Below the pieces are notes generated by a model, which was not told the DNA's origin, ran no database searches, and saw only the letters and a list, made by a program, of their open reading frames with translations. DNA of 64,000 nucleotides, taken from assembly GCF_000002425.4 (NCBI RefSeq), contig NC_037254.1, positions 15,722,712-15,786,711 on the forward strand. Reading direction: 5' to 3'. The translations under genes were made by a program, and so were the position numbers. This document shows positions 24,175 to 35,150 of the stretch, piece after piece. The stretch comes from Physcomitrium patens (Eukaryota; Streptophyta; Bryopsida; Funariales; Funariaceae). Position 1 is the first letter of the stretch; every line of letters begins with the position of its first letter.

Positions 24175-25830
24175 TAGAATGCACTCTTAGTCTAGTCATT
24201 GACTATATAGATCATAAAAATCTTGAATATTTTATGTCAACATGTTTTTTAAATCATTGTTAAGCCTACTTAAACATGTCTTTTTTAAGATTTGAATTCA
24301 AGATCACTCATCGACTAAGAAAACAATAAGATTTGTTAAATGTACTCTCTAAAAAATCTTATCTTATACTAAAGGAAGAAGTTAGTACTTTTGATCAACA
24401 ATAGAAAATTCTCTTAAAGCTAGAGCATTTTTATTTTCAAGCAATGAAATCAATACTAATTGTTGATTCAACTTTCATTAAGCAAATTCAATCAAGTATG
24501 TCTTTTGATCTTCTTATTTGTGATATTATAGGAAATCCTTCAAAGTCTTATCATACTTCTAAGTTTGAATTTTAAAAAAATCTATTATATTTTTAGGAGT
24601 AATTATATGTTCTAAAAGGTGAAATCCAATTACGTATTTTTTAAGTCCATCATAACTTTCCAACAATAGAACATTTTTGATACAATAAGACTTTAGAAAT
24701 AATATCTAAGGAATTTTAGTGGCTCCAAATGTAGAAGGTGGTCAAAGATTTTGTACAATCTTGTGATGTTTGTTTAAAAATAAAAACTCTTCATTATTGA
24801 CCTTATTGTCTTCTTTAACTATTATCCATTTCAAAACAACCATAGTCTTTTATTTCTATGGATTTTATTATGGATCTTTCAATCTCAAATTCTTATAATT
24901 TTATATTTGTGATAATAGATTGTTTTATCAAGATGGCATATTTTGTACTTTAGAAAATACTTTTTAAGATTTTAAAAATAGACATAAATCTATCTTCAAC
25001 TTTTTATCTTTAAATTAATGGACAAACAAAGCATATAAATCAAGTTTTAGAGCAATATTTGAGGAGTACCATCAATTACTAATAAGATGATTAGATAATT
25101 CTTTTGCTATTGGAAAAGTTTGTTTATAATAAAATGGTATATTCTTCTATGTAATAAATATTTTTTGTTGCTAATTACAATTATCATCCATGACTTGATA
25201 CTTTTGACTTTTCAAAAGTTGGTAAGTTTATGTCAAAAGATTCGAAAAATAATTTATTTAAGCTACATGCAATAATAAAGGTGTAACTAAAAGAGGCTCA
25301 AAAACAATAAAAGAGAAATGCAATTACCAATTGCAAGGATTAAGATAATTTCCATGTTAATAATAAGATATGATTACTTTGTAGTAATATTAAAACTATT
25401 TGTTTTAAAAACAAGTTGGATTATTATAGACTTCAACCATTTTTTATTTTTCAACAAGTTAATTCAATTGCTTATTGATTACATCTATCAGAATCTATGA
25501 AAATTCATCATGTATTTTACATATCTCTTTTGGATCCATATAAGATAGTGAATATCTTGAAAAGAAGACAAATATCACTGCCTCTTATAAAAATGGATAA
25601 TAATGAAGAATTTAATATAGAAGAAGTCTTAGACTTAAGGTAACATCGATCTAGGTTGAAATATCTTATTTATTGGTATAAATATAATATTAGCAAATAT
25701 ACATGGAAGCCGGTAAAAAAAAAACCTTACAAATAAAATAGAGAATGTCAAAAAATTTCATCAATGACATCCATCAAAACCAAGATAAAGAATAGCAAAT
25801 TTTTGCTATAAAAGAAACACAATTTAGAAA
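24175..25830 (+). pseudogene. pol 3' part of A3 (RNase H, integrase, chromodomain)
   Basis: Resumes at the TDHKNLEYFMS block (about 24,205-24,240), followed by TIVDSTFIKQIQSSMS and the integrase zinc region. The core is MDFIMDLSISNSYNFIFVIIDCFIKMAYFV at 24,857-24,946. A large part of the core is then lost: the text jumps from YFVL to KILKIDINLSSTF. The ANYNYHP block and chromodomain (EFNIEEVLDLR ... LIYWYKYNISKYTWKP, 25,608-25,710) complete it. Stops throughout. Confidence 0.75.
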
Positions 25831-25879
25831 AAAATACATTCTACCTTCTATCCTTATTTTTAGTTTGTATATAATTATG

Positions 25880-26320
25880 GCATTAAGAAGATAGAGAATT
25901 AATAGCTAGTAGATTCAACTAAAGAACTATCATATGTTGACTTATCGGATGAGATATTAGAATTATCATTACGTTTAAGATGACATAATAAAAATGATCT
26001 TTAAAAAATAAAATATTCTTCCTTAAATAGATGGCGAGATACAATGTGTTTGATATCATAACATAAAAAGGAAGTTTCAATGTTTGGTGATTTTATTCAA
26101 GGTAAGAATGACTCCTAGTGGTATTAAAAATATTTTATTTGAAAGAAGTTATGAAGGTCTCAATAATAATCAAATAAGAAGGTGGTCTTCTTACCCTAAA
26201 ATAGAACATTATTGATAGCTAAGAAGATCAATCAATCACCTTCAAAAGAAACAAAGATCAAAGTACATGGTAAATATAATTTGTCGCACCTTATATTTCT
26301 TCAACATGTGATCACTACTC
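25880..26320 (+). pseudogene. ORF3 remnant of A3
   Basis: Aligned with intact ORF3: the VDSTKELSYVDLSDEILELSL block, the YEGLNNNQIRRWSSYPK block, the INHLQKKQRSKYMVNIICRTLYFFNM end and the tract before the LTR. It contains several stops and frame breaks. Confidence 0.65.
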
Positions 26321-26352
26321 TTTGTAGAACTTCTCTCTAGAAGAAGGGATAA

Positions 26353-26903
26353 TTTTGTAGACATGTATTTATTATAATTATTATTTAAATAATATGAATA
26401 AATAAAAATAAATAAAAATAGATTAATTTCATAATATTTTTTTAAAAAGCTTCTTAAAAGCTTTATAGATGATATTTTGACTTTACATATATTTTTAGTT
26501 GATTAGTAGGTTAGAAACTTAGTCAATAAGTTAATTACATGCCACACATAATAGTAGCTTATAGAATAAGCTAATTATGTGGCATTTATATAGAAAACTT
26601 GCCTTGCAAGTTAAGGTATGTATTGTACAAAGTTAACATGTTTTGAAGGACCTATAGAACATCGCCACATAGCTCCTGAATAGATAGTATTTATAAAAGC
26701 AAGAGTGAAGCCTTCTTCACTCTTGTTAATTCCTTTCTTGTTTCTAGTTTAGTTTCAAGAGTCTCTAGTTTCTTTGTCTTTTTGTAATAGCCATTTGAAT
26801 TTCTTTTTTTAGTATATATACTTTTCTATTTTTATTTTTTTATACTTTTTTGAAAAAAATTTACTTTTTTTTATTTACTTTCATCAAATCTATGTCCTTG
26901 ACA
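26353..26903 (+). repeat. 3' LTR of A3
   Basis: Preceded by an AGAAGAAGGGATAA purine tract. It keeps AAAGCTTCTTAAAAGCTTTATAG, the GCAAGAGTGAAGCCTTCTTCACTCTTG hairpin (26,698-26,724) and the exact end CCTTGACA at 26903. Confidence 0.8.
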
Positions 26904-29362
26904 ATACAAATATGACATCAAAATCTCACTTTGTTCTAAATTATTGACTTTGGTAGTAGATAATAATAATAGTATCTAAGATAGAAATATATTTGTTATT
27001 AAGCTCTTGCTATTTTGCTACCCACATCCATATCCATTTCTAAGGAATATTATATTACATGCAACATGTACTACCATGTTTTTGAAATGGTCTATTATGG
27101 CGTAAAGAACCAATATACTTATTAAAAAATATAAATCTTATTTTACATGATCTAGTGAAAAAATTGGAGAACCAATTTTTTACTCCTTGCATACTACTTA
27201 TCATGGTACTTATAAATATAGTATAAACACTTCAAGTGACTTTCAAAATGAGACCACATATTCATCCATATATTGACTACTTTTTATAAATAATAATATC
27301 AAGGTCAATTTGTTGAAGGATTATATTTTAGAAAAATTTCATTTATGTCCTTGAAATATGTGGAAATATCAAAAATACCCCTACATTCTTGATATTAGCG
27401 CATATACCCTCTCACTTATGTCAAAATATCAAATCTATCCTTCATTTTGATAACTTATTACAACTACTGTGTTTTTAATTTTAAATGGGCTCAAACCATA
27501 TTTTCTGCTATGATTTTTACTACCACCACCACTATGGATTGGATGCTTGTATGTATGGATTAAATACTCTCAAATAGCTCGATGCCTATCACAAGTAATT
27601 ATGCAACTTCTTATGAAGTTTTAACATATTGATTTAGTCCTAATTTTATAGAATTAGGAATACATACCTCACATGTAGAACAGTCATTTCATGATCTGTA
27701 TGACCCAGAAGACTTTTAATTATTCATTTTATAATTGCTATCTTGAAAGAAGTAGAAAAAATGCTCAACTTTACATGTCAACATTTTTCACTTTTTGTGA
27801 ATGAAAATGATTATTTTGTCGCTTTTTGAAGTCATCTTGAAATAGAATCTTTCACAAGTATCATAAGGTACAAAGCTCTTAGTATGGTACTTTAGTTGGT
27901 GAATAGAGACCTAAAATCTAAAATGCTCCCACATACCTTGTGTTACAATTTTAAGGTTGTTTGCTATAAGATCCCTTAGAATATCAATGTGCATGAGCTC
28001 TCTTTTCGGTGTCCTTCCATCTCTTTGCCTATACTCAAGAATTTGACAAGAAGAAGGATCTTTATGACATGGAATGAAATCTTGGCAATAATGGCTAGAA
28101 TGCTACGTTGAACTGTGACATGAATGGTGATTTTGGAATGTGTCCTAAATTACATTTTGTTGTAATTTGTAGTATAAAAATTAGAGTTTTATAGACCATG
28201 GAGTTCTCAAGAAAGCCAAGATAAATGTGACTACATTTTTGTAGTCATGGAACTACTTGGGAATAAGCCAAGAAATTTCAGATTTGGTTAGAAGATATGT
28301 GTGAGCTAATTCTGAGAACTTCAACCAAACTTGGTGGTTGTACACATGAAGTTGAATAGATATGCTATTGTTAACAATAGAATCCTTGGGCATAGAATTC
28401 AATGGCAATGGTTATGTCTTATACTCCACCGAGAATATTGATGCTTAGCAATGTGAAAAACATGAATTTGACATATCACATGTGAAGCAATTATTTTAGG
28501 ATCAATAGTAGCTTTTCGAGTATTTCTTCAAGAAATTGAGTTACAAAGAGGTGATCAATCTACTTATGGTTTTGTCAATCAATCAAAATAGACTCATAAT
28601 GAATAAGTAATCAAACTGATATAGAATAAATCAATTAGTATTGTCATATAAACTGATGCAAGTATTCATACAACTATGCACTGATACAAAGGGGATTATC
28701 TTTTTTTCAAGAGTGGACAAGAAGGAATTTGTAGCCCAAAAGTATGTACAAACATTGGTCTTGATAAGTGCACAAGCGATACTTTTATCCTTGATTAATG
28801 TCTTGCATCGAAATATCGGCCTTGTTAGTCCCAATGATAGGCTTGACTTATTCAGCAAGTCAAGAGCCACTAAGGAGCTCAACATACTCATTTTGTATGC
28901 GATAGATAAGAGTGCATACCTTATAGGCATCTTATTCCTCAAATACTCTATTTTTTGGAAGACGTGTGATATGCATGTATACCTTCCTCTAGAACGAGAG
29001 CTATGCCCTTTGATCTTATGCTAATGACTTCAACTACCATTTAAATGCTATTCTATAATACAGTTTTTATAGAACTTATGAAAATCAAGAATTTGGTACC
29101 TGAGGAATAATAACATTGTATCCAAGAAGAACCTCCAATCAACTGGAAAGCCTACTAAAAGCTACATTAGAACTCAGTAACCACACTATAAAAAAATAAC
29201 TACCACTTGTTCTTGCTCTTTCCATAGTCTGCATAGTCCATCCGACTTGAAGCTTGGAAAGAATGAATGCCTCGCCTCTAAGCCTTCCTATTGGTGTGGT
29301 GCATTGAGCCTTCACAAGGATCAAAGTCTACAAATGCCTTAACACCTCCGATATATAGTTGT
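26904..29362. other. Unassigned sequence, probably old repeats
   Basis: Contains overlapping open frames on both strands at 28,631-29,024 (127 and 103 codons). Neither has a recognised motif, and complementary frames of this kind are expected by chance. The last 250 bases probably belong to the family C LTR that was split by A1. I see no RNA gene or LTR end. Confidence 0.5.
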
Positions 29363-29367
29363 CTCAC
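29363..29367. other. Target-site duplication of A1 (left copy)
   Basis: CTCAC, repeated at 35,700-35,704 immediately beyond the other LTR. Confidence 0.9.
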
Positions 29368-29897
29368 TGTCAAGGACAAAGACTCGATGAGAGAAAATAT
29401 ACACAAAAAGGCTATCTCGATATAATAAGTCAAAATATAAACAAGTAGGTATATTAAAAGGAAACTGGAATGGCTATTGCCACAAGACAAGAAACTAAAG
29501 ACTCTTGAATCTAGACTAGAAGCAAGAAAGGAGTTGACAAGAGTGAAGAGGGCTTCACTCTTGCCTCTATATATACTATCTAACTAGAAGCCACGTGGCG
29601 ATGTTCTATAAGACCTCCAATATATGTTGACTTTCTAGGCCACATGCCTTTGCTTGCAAGGCAAGTTTTCTATGGATGGACCACGTAGTTAGCTTGTTCT
29701 TTAAGCTTCCAACATGCGTGGCACATGGCTAACTTGTTGACCAAGTTTCTAACCTAAAAGTCAACAATAGACTCCTATAAAGTCAAAGCAGCGTCTATGA
29801 AGCTTCTAAGAAGCTTCTCTAGAAGATATTACACAATTAACCTACTTTTACATACTTTTATCTATTCATATAGGTAATTATATGTATGTCCGTGACA
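29368..29897 (-). repeat. 3' LTR of A1
   Basis: 530 bp. Forward TGTCAAGG to CCGTGACA. One extra A relative to the 5' LTR (run at about 29,403). Confidence 0.95.
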
Positions 29898-29912
29898 TTA
29901 CCCCCCCTTCTA
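29898..29912 (-). other. Polypurine tract of A1
   Basis: On the minus strand AGAAGGGGGGGTAA directly abuts the 3' LTR TGTCACGG. It is the plus-strand primer site of reverse transcription. The same tract precedes the 3' LTR of A2. Confidence 0.85.
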
Positions 29913-29938
29913 GGGATGAGTTCCACGAGGAGCGGTGA

Positions 29939-30361
29939 TTATATATTGAAAAAATCTAATATGCGGCGAATTGTATTTGCTACATACTCTAATCTTTGTT
30001 GTCTTCGAAGATAGTTGATGGGTCCTCTTAGCCATCGATAGTGTCCCATTCCAGGGCGAGAAGACCACCCTGTTATTTGATCACTGTTGAGGCCTTCATA
30101 ACTTCCTTCAAATAATACATTTGAAAGACCATCATGAGTCGTTCCTATGTCCAATAATATCACCAAACATCGAGAATCTCTTCCAAGGTCGTGATACCAA
30201 ACGCGTTGTATCTCACCATCTATTCGAGGAAGAACATGTCGTTCTTGAGGGTCTTCATTTCGGTTGCGTCGTCTTGAAGGTTGTGACAATCGTAATGTCT
30301 CATCCGGTAAGTCAGCAAACGAAGGTTCTTGAGTTGAATCCGCTGATTGTTGGCTCTCCAT
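29939..30361 (-). CDS. Family A ORF3, intact accessory protein of unknown function (140 aa)
   Basis: An open frame starting 95 bases after the pol stop and ending about 25 bases before the polypurine tract, in a frame different from pol. The N-terminal ~25 residues are polar and rich in Ser, Gln, Asp and Glu. A basic patch follows (PSRRRNRNEDPQER, about 29-42), then IDGEIQRVWYHDLGRD (47-62). A hydrophobic strand-like CLVILLDIGTT comes next. A Gly/Trp segment (ITGWSSRPGMGHYRWLRG) leads to a basic, probably helical tail ending ILDFFNI. I see no signal peptide or membrane segment, so it is not an envelope protein, and no RNase H, protease or zinc motif. Collinear remnants occur in A2, A3, A4 and A6. 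Against the A2 copy about 115 of 140 residues agree by eye. I recognise no family. Whether it is translated from a spliced or reinitiated RNA is not shown. Confidence 0.75.
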   Translation of the reverse strand: MESQQSADSTQEPSFADLPDETLRLSQPSRRRNRNEDPQERHVLPRIDGEIQRVWYHDLGRDSRCLVILLDIGTTHDGLSNVLFEGSYEGLNSDQITGWSSRPGMGHYRWLRGPINYLRRQQRLEYVANTIRRILDFFNI

Positions 30362-30456
30362 CTAATTAGCGTCACAAAATGCAAAGAAGTTACAAACAAG
30401 GATAGGAAATTGAATGTTATCTTGCCTCAATCTTGTCTCTTTTATAAGAGAGGTTT

Positions 30457-33400
30457 TCATCTTGGTTTTGATGGATGTCGTTGATGAAAAACTTTGACTT
30501 TAGCTGATGCATTTGCTAGATTCCTGGATGGCTCCCATGTGCGCTCACTAATATCATATCCGCACCAATGAACAAGATATTCCAGCTTATTTCGGCGCCG
30601 CCTTGAGTCTAATATCTCTTCCACCTCAAATTCTTCATTATTATCTACTTCTATAGGAGGCGGTGGCATTTGTCTTCTTCCTTGTATATCCACTGTCTTA
30701 TATGGTTCAAGAAGAGACACGTGGAATACAGGATGGATCTTCATTGACTCCGGTAGATGTAACCGATATGCAACTGGGTTGATCTGTTCAGAAACAGAAA
30801 AGGGGCCAAGCCTACGATAGTCCAATTTGTCACAAGGTCGAGTGGTCTTGATATTGCGATGAAGTAGCCATACCTTATCACCCACGTTGAGTTGTGGTTG
30901 CTCTTTACGATATACATCTGCATTTATCTTTTGTCGTTCTTGAGCTTTCTTCAACTGCGCCTTCATTATTGCATGTAACTCTGACAACCAATTTGCCATA
31001 TCTTCTGCTGCAGGATTATCAACTTTTGAAAAATCAAAAGTATCAAGTCGTGGATGATAGCCATAATTGGCAAAGAAAGGTGTTTGTTGCGTGGAGGAAT
31101 GTACCGTATTATTATAAGCAAACTCTGCCAATGGCAGAAGGTTTGTCCAATCATCTTGTTGGTAGTTGATGGTACACCTTAAATACTGTTCCAAGACTTA
31201 GTTTACGCGCTCTGTTTGTCCATCAGTTTGAGGATGGAAAGCTGAAGATAGCTTTATGTCCACTTTTAAAATCTTGAAAAGAGTCCTCCAGAATCTCGAC
31301 ACAAATTGAGTTCCCCTATCCGATATGATATCTTTAGGTAATCCATGATAGCGATAGATATTATCAATGAAAAGCTTAGCTGTTTCTTCACCTGTGATAG
31401 ATTTTGTACATGGCATAAAATGTGCCATCTTGGTGAAACGATCTACTATCACAAATATAGAATCATAAGATCTTGAGTTTGGAAGATCTGTGATGAAATC
31501 CATAGAAACAGAAGACCATGGTTGTTCTGGTATAGGTAATGGCTGAAGAAGTCCGTAAGGTCGATGTCCAGGAATTTTTGATCTTGAACAAATATCACAT
31601 GATTGTACAAAGTCTTTGACTGACTTCCACATTTGTGGCTACCAAAAATCTCTTGATATGAGTTCCAGAGTCTTATTATATCCAAAGTGCCCTGCTGCTG
31701 GAAAGTCATGACGTGCTTGAAGAACACGCAAACGTGCTTTTCCTTCTGGAACATATAGGCGTCCTTCAAAATATAATAGATTATTCTTGAACTCGAACTT
31801 AGAAGAATCATGAGACTTGGAAGAATTATTCTCGATATCATGAACAAGAGGGTCTGAGGACATACTGGACTGGATTTGCTTGAGAAAAGTTGAATCAACA
31901 ATCAATGTTGATTTCACTGCTCGGAGATGAAATTGCTCCGGTTTCAAGAGGACCGTTCTTTGTTGCTCAAAAGCTGCATCTCCTTCTTTTGGTGCAAAAT
32001 AAGAACGTCTAGACAGGGCATCGGACAAACCTTGTTGTTTTCCTGGCCGATAAGTGATAATGAAGTCGAATCTTGACAAAGACATACTCCAACGAGCTTG
32101 ACGACGATTCAACACGCGTGCTGACATGAAATACTCGAGGTTCTTGTGATCTGTATATACAGTGACTGGACTAGAAGCACCTTCTAGATAATGACGCCAT
32201 TCTTGAAAGGAATCCACGATTGCAAGAAGTTCTTTATCGTGGATCTCATAATTGATCTCGGCTGCTGAGAATTTTCTTGAATGAAAAGCTATCGGATGAA
32301 GTTTGTCATCTGTTCCCATTTGTGATAAAACTGCACCCAAGGCAAAATCCGATGCGTCTGTTTCCATAAAAAATGCCTTGGAAAAATCAACACGATATAA
32401 GACTGGTGCAGAGACAAACGATGTCTTCAAGGCTTCAAATGCTGCTTCCGCTTCTTGATTCCATTGGAATTTATCTTTACTAGTCAAGCGTGTAAGTGGA
32501 GCTGCAACTCGTGAAAAGTCTTTGATGAAGATCCGATAGTAATTGGCAAATCCCAAGAAACATTGGACATCTCTCACAGTCTTTGGGATCTTCCAATCCA
32601 TGATTGTTTGGACTTTCTTAGAATCCATCATAAGACCATCATTTGAAATGATGTATCCTAAAAAGTCAACTTGAGTAGTGTGAAATACACACTTTTCCAT
32701 CTTGGCGTACAATCCTGCATCTCTGAGTTTTTGTAATACTTGACGAACATGTATTTCATGTTCTTCAACATTCTTAGAATAAATCAGGATATCGTCTAGG
32801 TAGCAGACGACAAAATTGTCTAAGAATTCACGAAATACATCATTCATGAGATGTTGAAAAGCAGCTGGTGCATTCGTGAGTCCAAAAGGCATGACATTAT
32901 ATTCAAAATGCCCGTACCTGGTTCGAAACGCAGTCTTCCATTCATCTCCTTCTTTGATCCGTACTAGATTATATGCTCCTCTTAGATCTATTTTTGTATA
33001 GATCTTAGCTTGATTTAACTGGTCAAGGAGTCCTGATATCAAAGGTAATGGATACCTGTTCTTGATTGTGATCTTGTTGAGTCCTCGATAGTCAACACAC
33101 ATTCGTAAAGATCCATCTTTTTTCTTTACGAATAAAATTGGAGCTCCTGCTGGAGATTTTGAATGGCGTATGAAATTCTTTGCTAAATTCTCGTCAATAT
33201 ATGTCTTGAGTTCAGCCAACTCATCTTGCGATAAACTGTAAATTGGTCCAAATGGTGGCTGAGTTCCTTCCTTGAGATCGATTGAACAATCGTATGGGCG
33301 ATGCTCAGAAAGAATATCTGCATTCTTTTTCTCAAAAACGTCTTGATAATCCTGATATTGACTTGGAATGCCACTTGAAGTCTTTACGCTTTCAGAAATA

Positions 33401-33985
33401 GGTGCAGCATAAATAGCAAAAGTTGATCCTTCTTTTGCTGCGTGTATAAATGCTTTTGCACCTATAGGTGTGAGTTTTACTATACTAGACTCATGGTTTT
33501 TTACTTGGTTAATAGAACTGTTACTAATGCTCTGAGGAAAATCAAGTTTACGAGAAATCCAATCTATTCGAGGATTATACTTTTCTAACCATGATAAGCC
33601 TAAAATTACTGGATTAGAGGGAGATCTAATTATATTAAAAATTACGCAACTACTATGACCATTTATTAATACATCTACAGGAAGTGTTTCGTGAGTTACA
33701 TCTCCAGAAGACAACGGACGACCATCTATGACTTCTACGTGTACAGGTTTAGTTTTTTGTATTAATGATATTCTATGACATCTAGCAAATTCTTCATCTA
33801 AAAAACAAGATGAGGCTCCTGAATCTACCAAGGCAAAGGCTTTGTAATTATTAGGTCCTAAACGCACATCTATTATAAAACAAGGAGATGGTTTTGAGGA
33901 GAGGATAGGACCTTTATTAGAAGTTGTACACGATTCCAGCCGCACGGTCCCTATTGTAGCTAGACGTACTCGTTTTCCGACATAC
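30457..33985 (-). pseudogene. Family A pol of A1 (protease-RT-RNase H-integrase-chromodomain), two nonsense codons
   Basis: Three stretches in one frame: 33,945-31,639, 31,632-31,198 and 31,194-30,457. The protease active site is LVDSGASSCFLD (about residue 40). Reverse transcriptase spans about 200-400 with CYLDD at about 382; RNase H has ETDASDFALGAVL. The integrase has an H-H-C-C finger (ARHDFPAAGHFGY ... CDICSRSK) and a catalytic triad in MDFITDLP, SDRGTQFVSRFW and TDGQTERVN; further downstream it reads TPFFANYGYHPR. A C-terminal chromodomain runs EVEEILDSRRRRNKLEYLVHWCGY ... WEPSRNL, the module that targets chromatin. Stops are TAG at 31,641-31,639 (TGG expected, in FWWPQMWK) and TAA at 31,200-31,198 (CAA expected, in RVNQVLEQ). 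Both are single transitions. The frame is open upstream of the first Val-Arg-Leu-Glu and overlaps the gag end in the -1 frame. Confidence 0.92.
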
Positions 33986-34958
33986 TGTCTTCTTTGACAG
34001 CCGTACTCCTCATTTTGTAGTTACGTCGCTTCTTTGGACAATGTTGAGCAGTGTGCTTAGGTTCTCCACAATATAAGCACAATCCTTCTTGTCGACGACG
34101 AGACTTTTCTTGCTCAGTAAGAGGTTTGAAACGTACCGCATCAATTTGCATATCCTCTACTTCCGAAGGTATGTGTTGAGGAGACGTCGGTGTTGCCATT
34201 GAATTGTAGTAACGTTGAGGCCTACTTGTGCGACTCTCGGATCGAAATTCAAAAAGTCGATTGTCGCACTTCACAGCAAAGTCAATTGCTTGACTCAATG
34301 TTTGAGGATCAGGTAAATTAAGCATCAATTTCTTTACCTCATATTGTAATCCGTAGAGAAATTGACTCACAAGTGCGGCATCATCCCACTTGATATCAGT
34401 TGCAAGTTGTCGAAATTGCGAAGCATATAATGTTACTGATCGATTGCCTTGTCGCAAAATACGGATCTTGTTGGTTGCAACACGAATTGCATCATGTTCT
34501 CCAAACATGGATCGAAACTCCGCCAAAAAAGCCTCCAGATTATCCAATATTGGATCTCGTCGTTCAAGAAAAGATGAAAACCATGACAATGCTGAACCTG
34601 AAAGAAGTGTACCAATGAATCTTACTTGTGACCCTGGAGTTGGATAGCTCTGGGGTTGAAGTTCAATCACTAGTTGGACCTGATTGATGAATCCTCGAAA
34701 CTTGGATCTGGTACCATCAAACTTCTCGGGCAAGGCAACTCTCGGTTCTCTAACACTCGAAGGGTGTTCCATTCTGGGAGAAGGGACATGGTTTAGTGCA
34801 GATGTTGAAGCAGCCCCAATCATCTCTATATCTTCACTTCCTACCATTCTTGTTGCTCCTTGTGGTGGTAAATTGAGTTGATGCATCGCAAGCATTAACT
34901 CCCTCAATTGTTCTTGCATCTGTGCCATTGCACTCTTCATTTCAACAAGCTCTGCCAT
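33960..34958 (-). CDS. Family A gag of A1 (332 aa)
   Basis: Structural protein that forms the virus-like particle and packages the RNA. I chose the ATG at 34,958 (MAELVEMKSAMAQMQ) over the frame's earlier start, 33 bases upstream, because A2 begins at the same residue. It has a coiled-coil-like N-terminus (about 1-35), then a capsid domain with LPEKFDGTRSKFRGFINQVQL and LSWFSSFLER (about 80-160). A single zinc knuckle CLYCGEPKHTAQHC lies near residue 295-310, and the tail is basic then acidic. The frame is intact. Pol continues in the -1 frame, with an A-rich GGAAAAC at the overlap. Confidence 0.92.
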   Translation of the reverse strand: MAELVEMKSAMAQMQEQLRELMLAMHQLNLPPQGATRMVGSEDIEMIGAASTSALNHVPSPRMEHPSSVREPRVALPEKFDGTRSKFRGFINQVQLVIELQPQSYPTPGSQVRFIGTLLSGSALSWFSSFLERRDPILDNLEAFLAEFRSMFGEHDAIRVATNKIRILRQGNRSVTLYASQFRQLATDIKWDDAALVSQFLYGLQYEVKKLMLNLPDPQTLSQAIDFAVKCDNRLFEFRSESRTSRPQRYYNSMATPTSPQHIPSEVEDMQIDAVRFKPLTEQEKSRRRQEGLCLYCGEPKHTAQHCPKKRRNYKMRSTAVKEDSMSENEYV

Positions 34959-35138
34959 AGTAGCACTTAGAAAAGAGAAGATGTCTAACAACGCTCAAAA
35001 CAAATAGAAAAGAGGAATTGATAACAAAGAAAATACTAAGAACAATATCAGTTTAAAAGAGGGTAATCCGCAACTTCTAATGCGCTTATGTCTTATCAAG
35101 AAAAAGGGGTAATCCACTCTTAATCAAGAAAAGACAAA

Positions 35139-35150
35139 GCTCTGATATTG
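35139..35150 (-). other. Candidate displaced primer-binding site (initiator tRNA-Met-like)
   Basis: On the minus strand this reads CAATATCAGAGC. Nine of twelve bases match the usual TGGTATCAGAGC complement of plant initiator tRNA-Met, but the first three (TGG) do not, and the site is 20 bases from the LTR end instead of adjacent. The same sequence is at the same distance in A2 (53,660 region). Confidence 0.4.

Larger units (their letters stand above)
20403..26903 (+). mobile_element. Family A chromovirus copy A3 (A-prime subfamily), interrupted
   Basis: Contains LTR, leader, gag, protease-RT, a family B LTR insertion, RNase H-integrase-chromodomain, ORF3, polypurine tract and LTR, all in order and on one strand. 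The candidate target duplication (ATCTA left, ATACA right) is only 3 of 5, consistent with its age. Every gene carries stops. Confidence 0.8.

Noticed and set aside
28641-29024. 127-codon plus-strand frame as a host gene
   Set aside because: No recognised motif, no matching frame upstream or downstream, and a long frame on the opposite strand covers the same bases, as expected by chance.
29939-30361. ORF3 as a retroviral-type envelope gene
   Set aside because: It is in the envelope position but has no signal peptide, no membrane-spanning segment and no cysteine pattern; it is also only 140 residues.
34390-34881. Plus-strand frames opposite A1 gag
   Set aside because: Shadows of the gag reading frame on the other strand; the A2 gag produces the same shadows.
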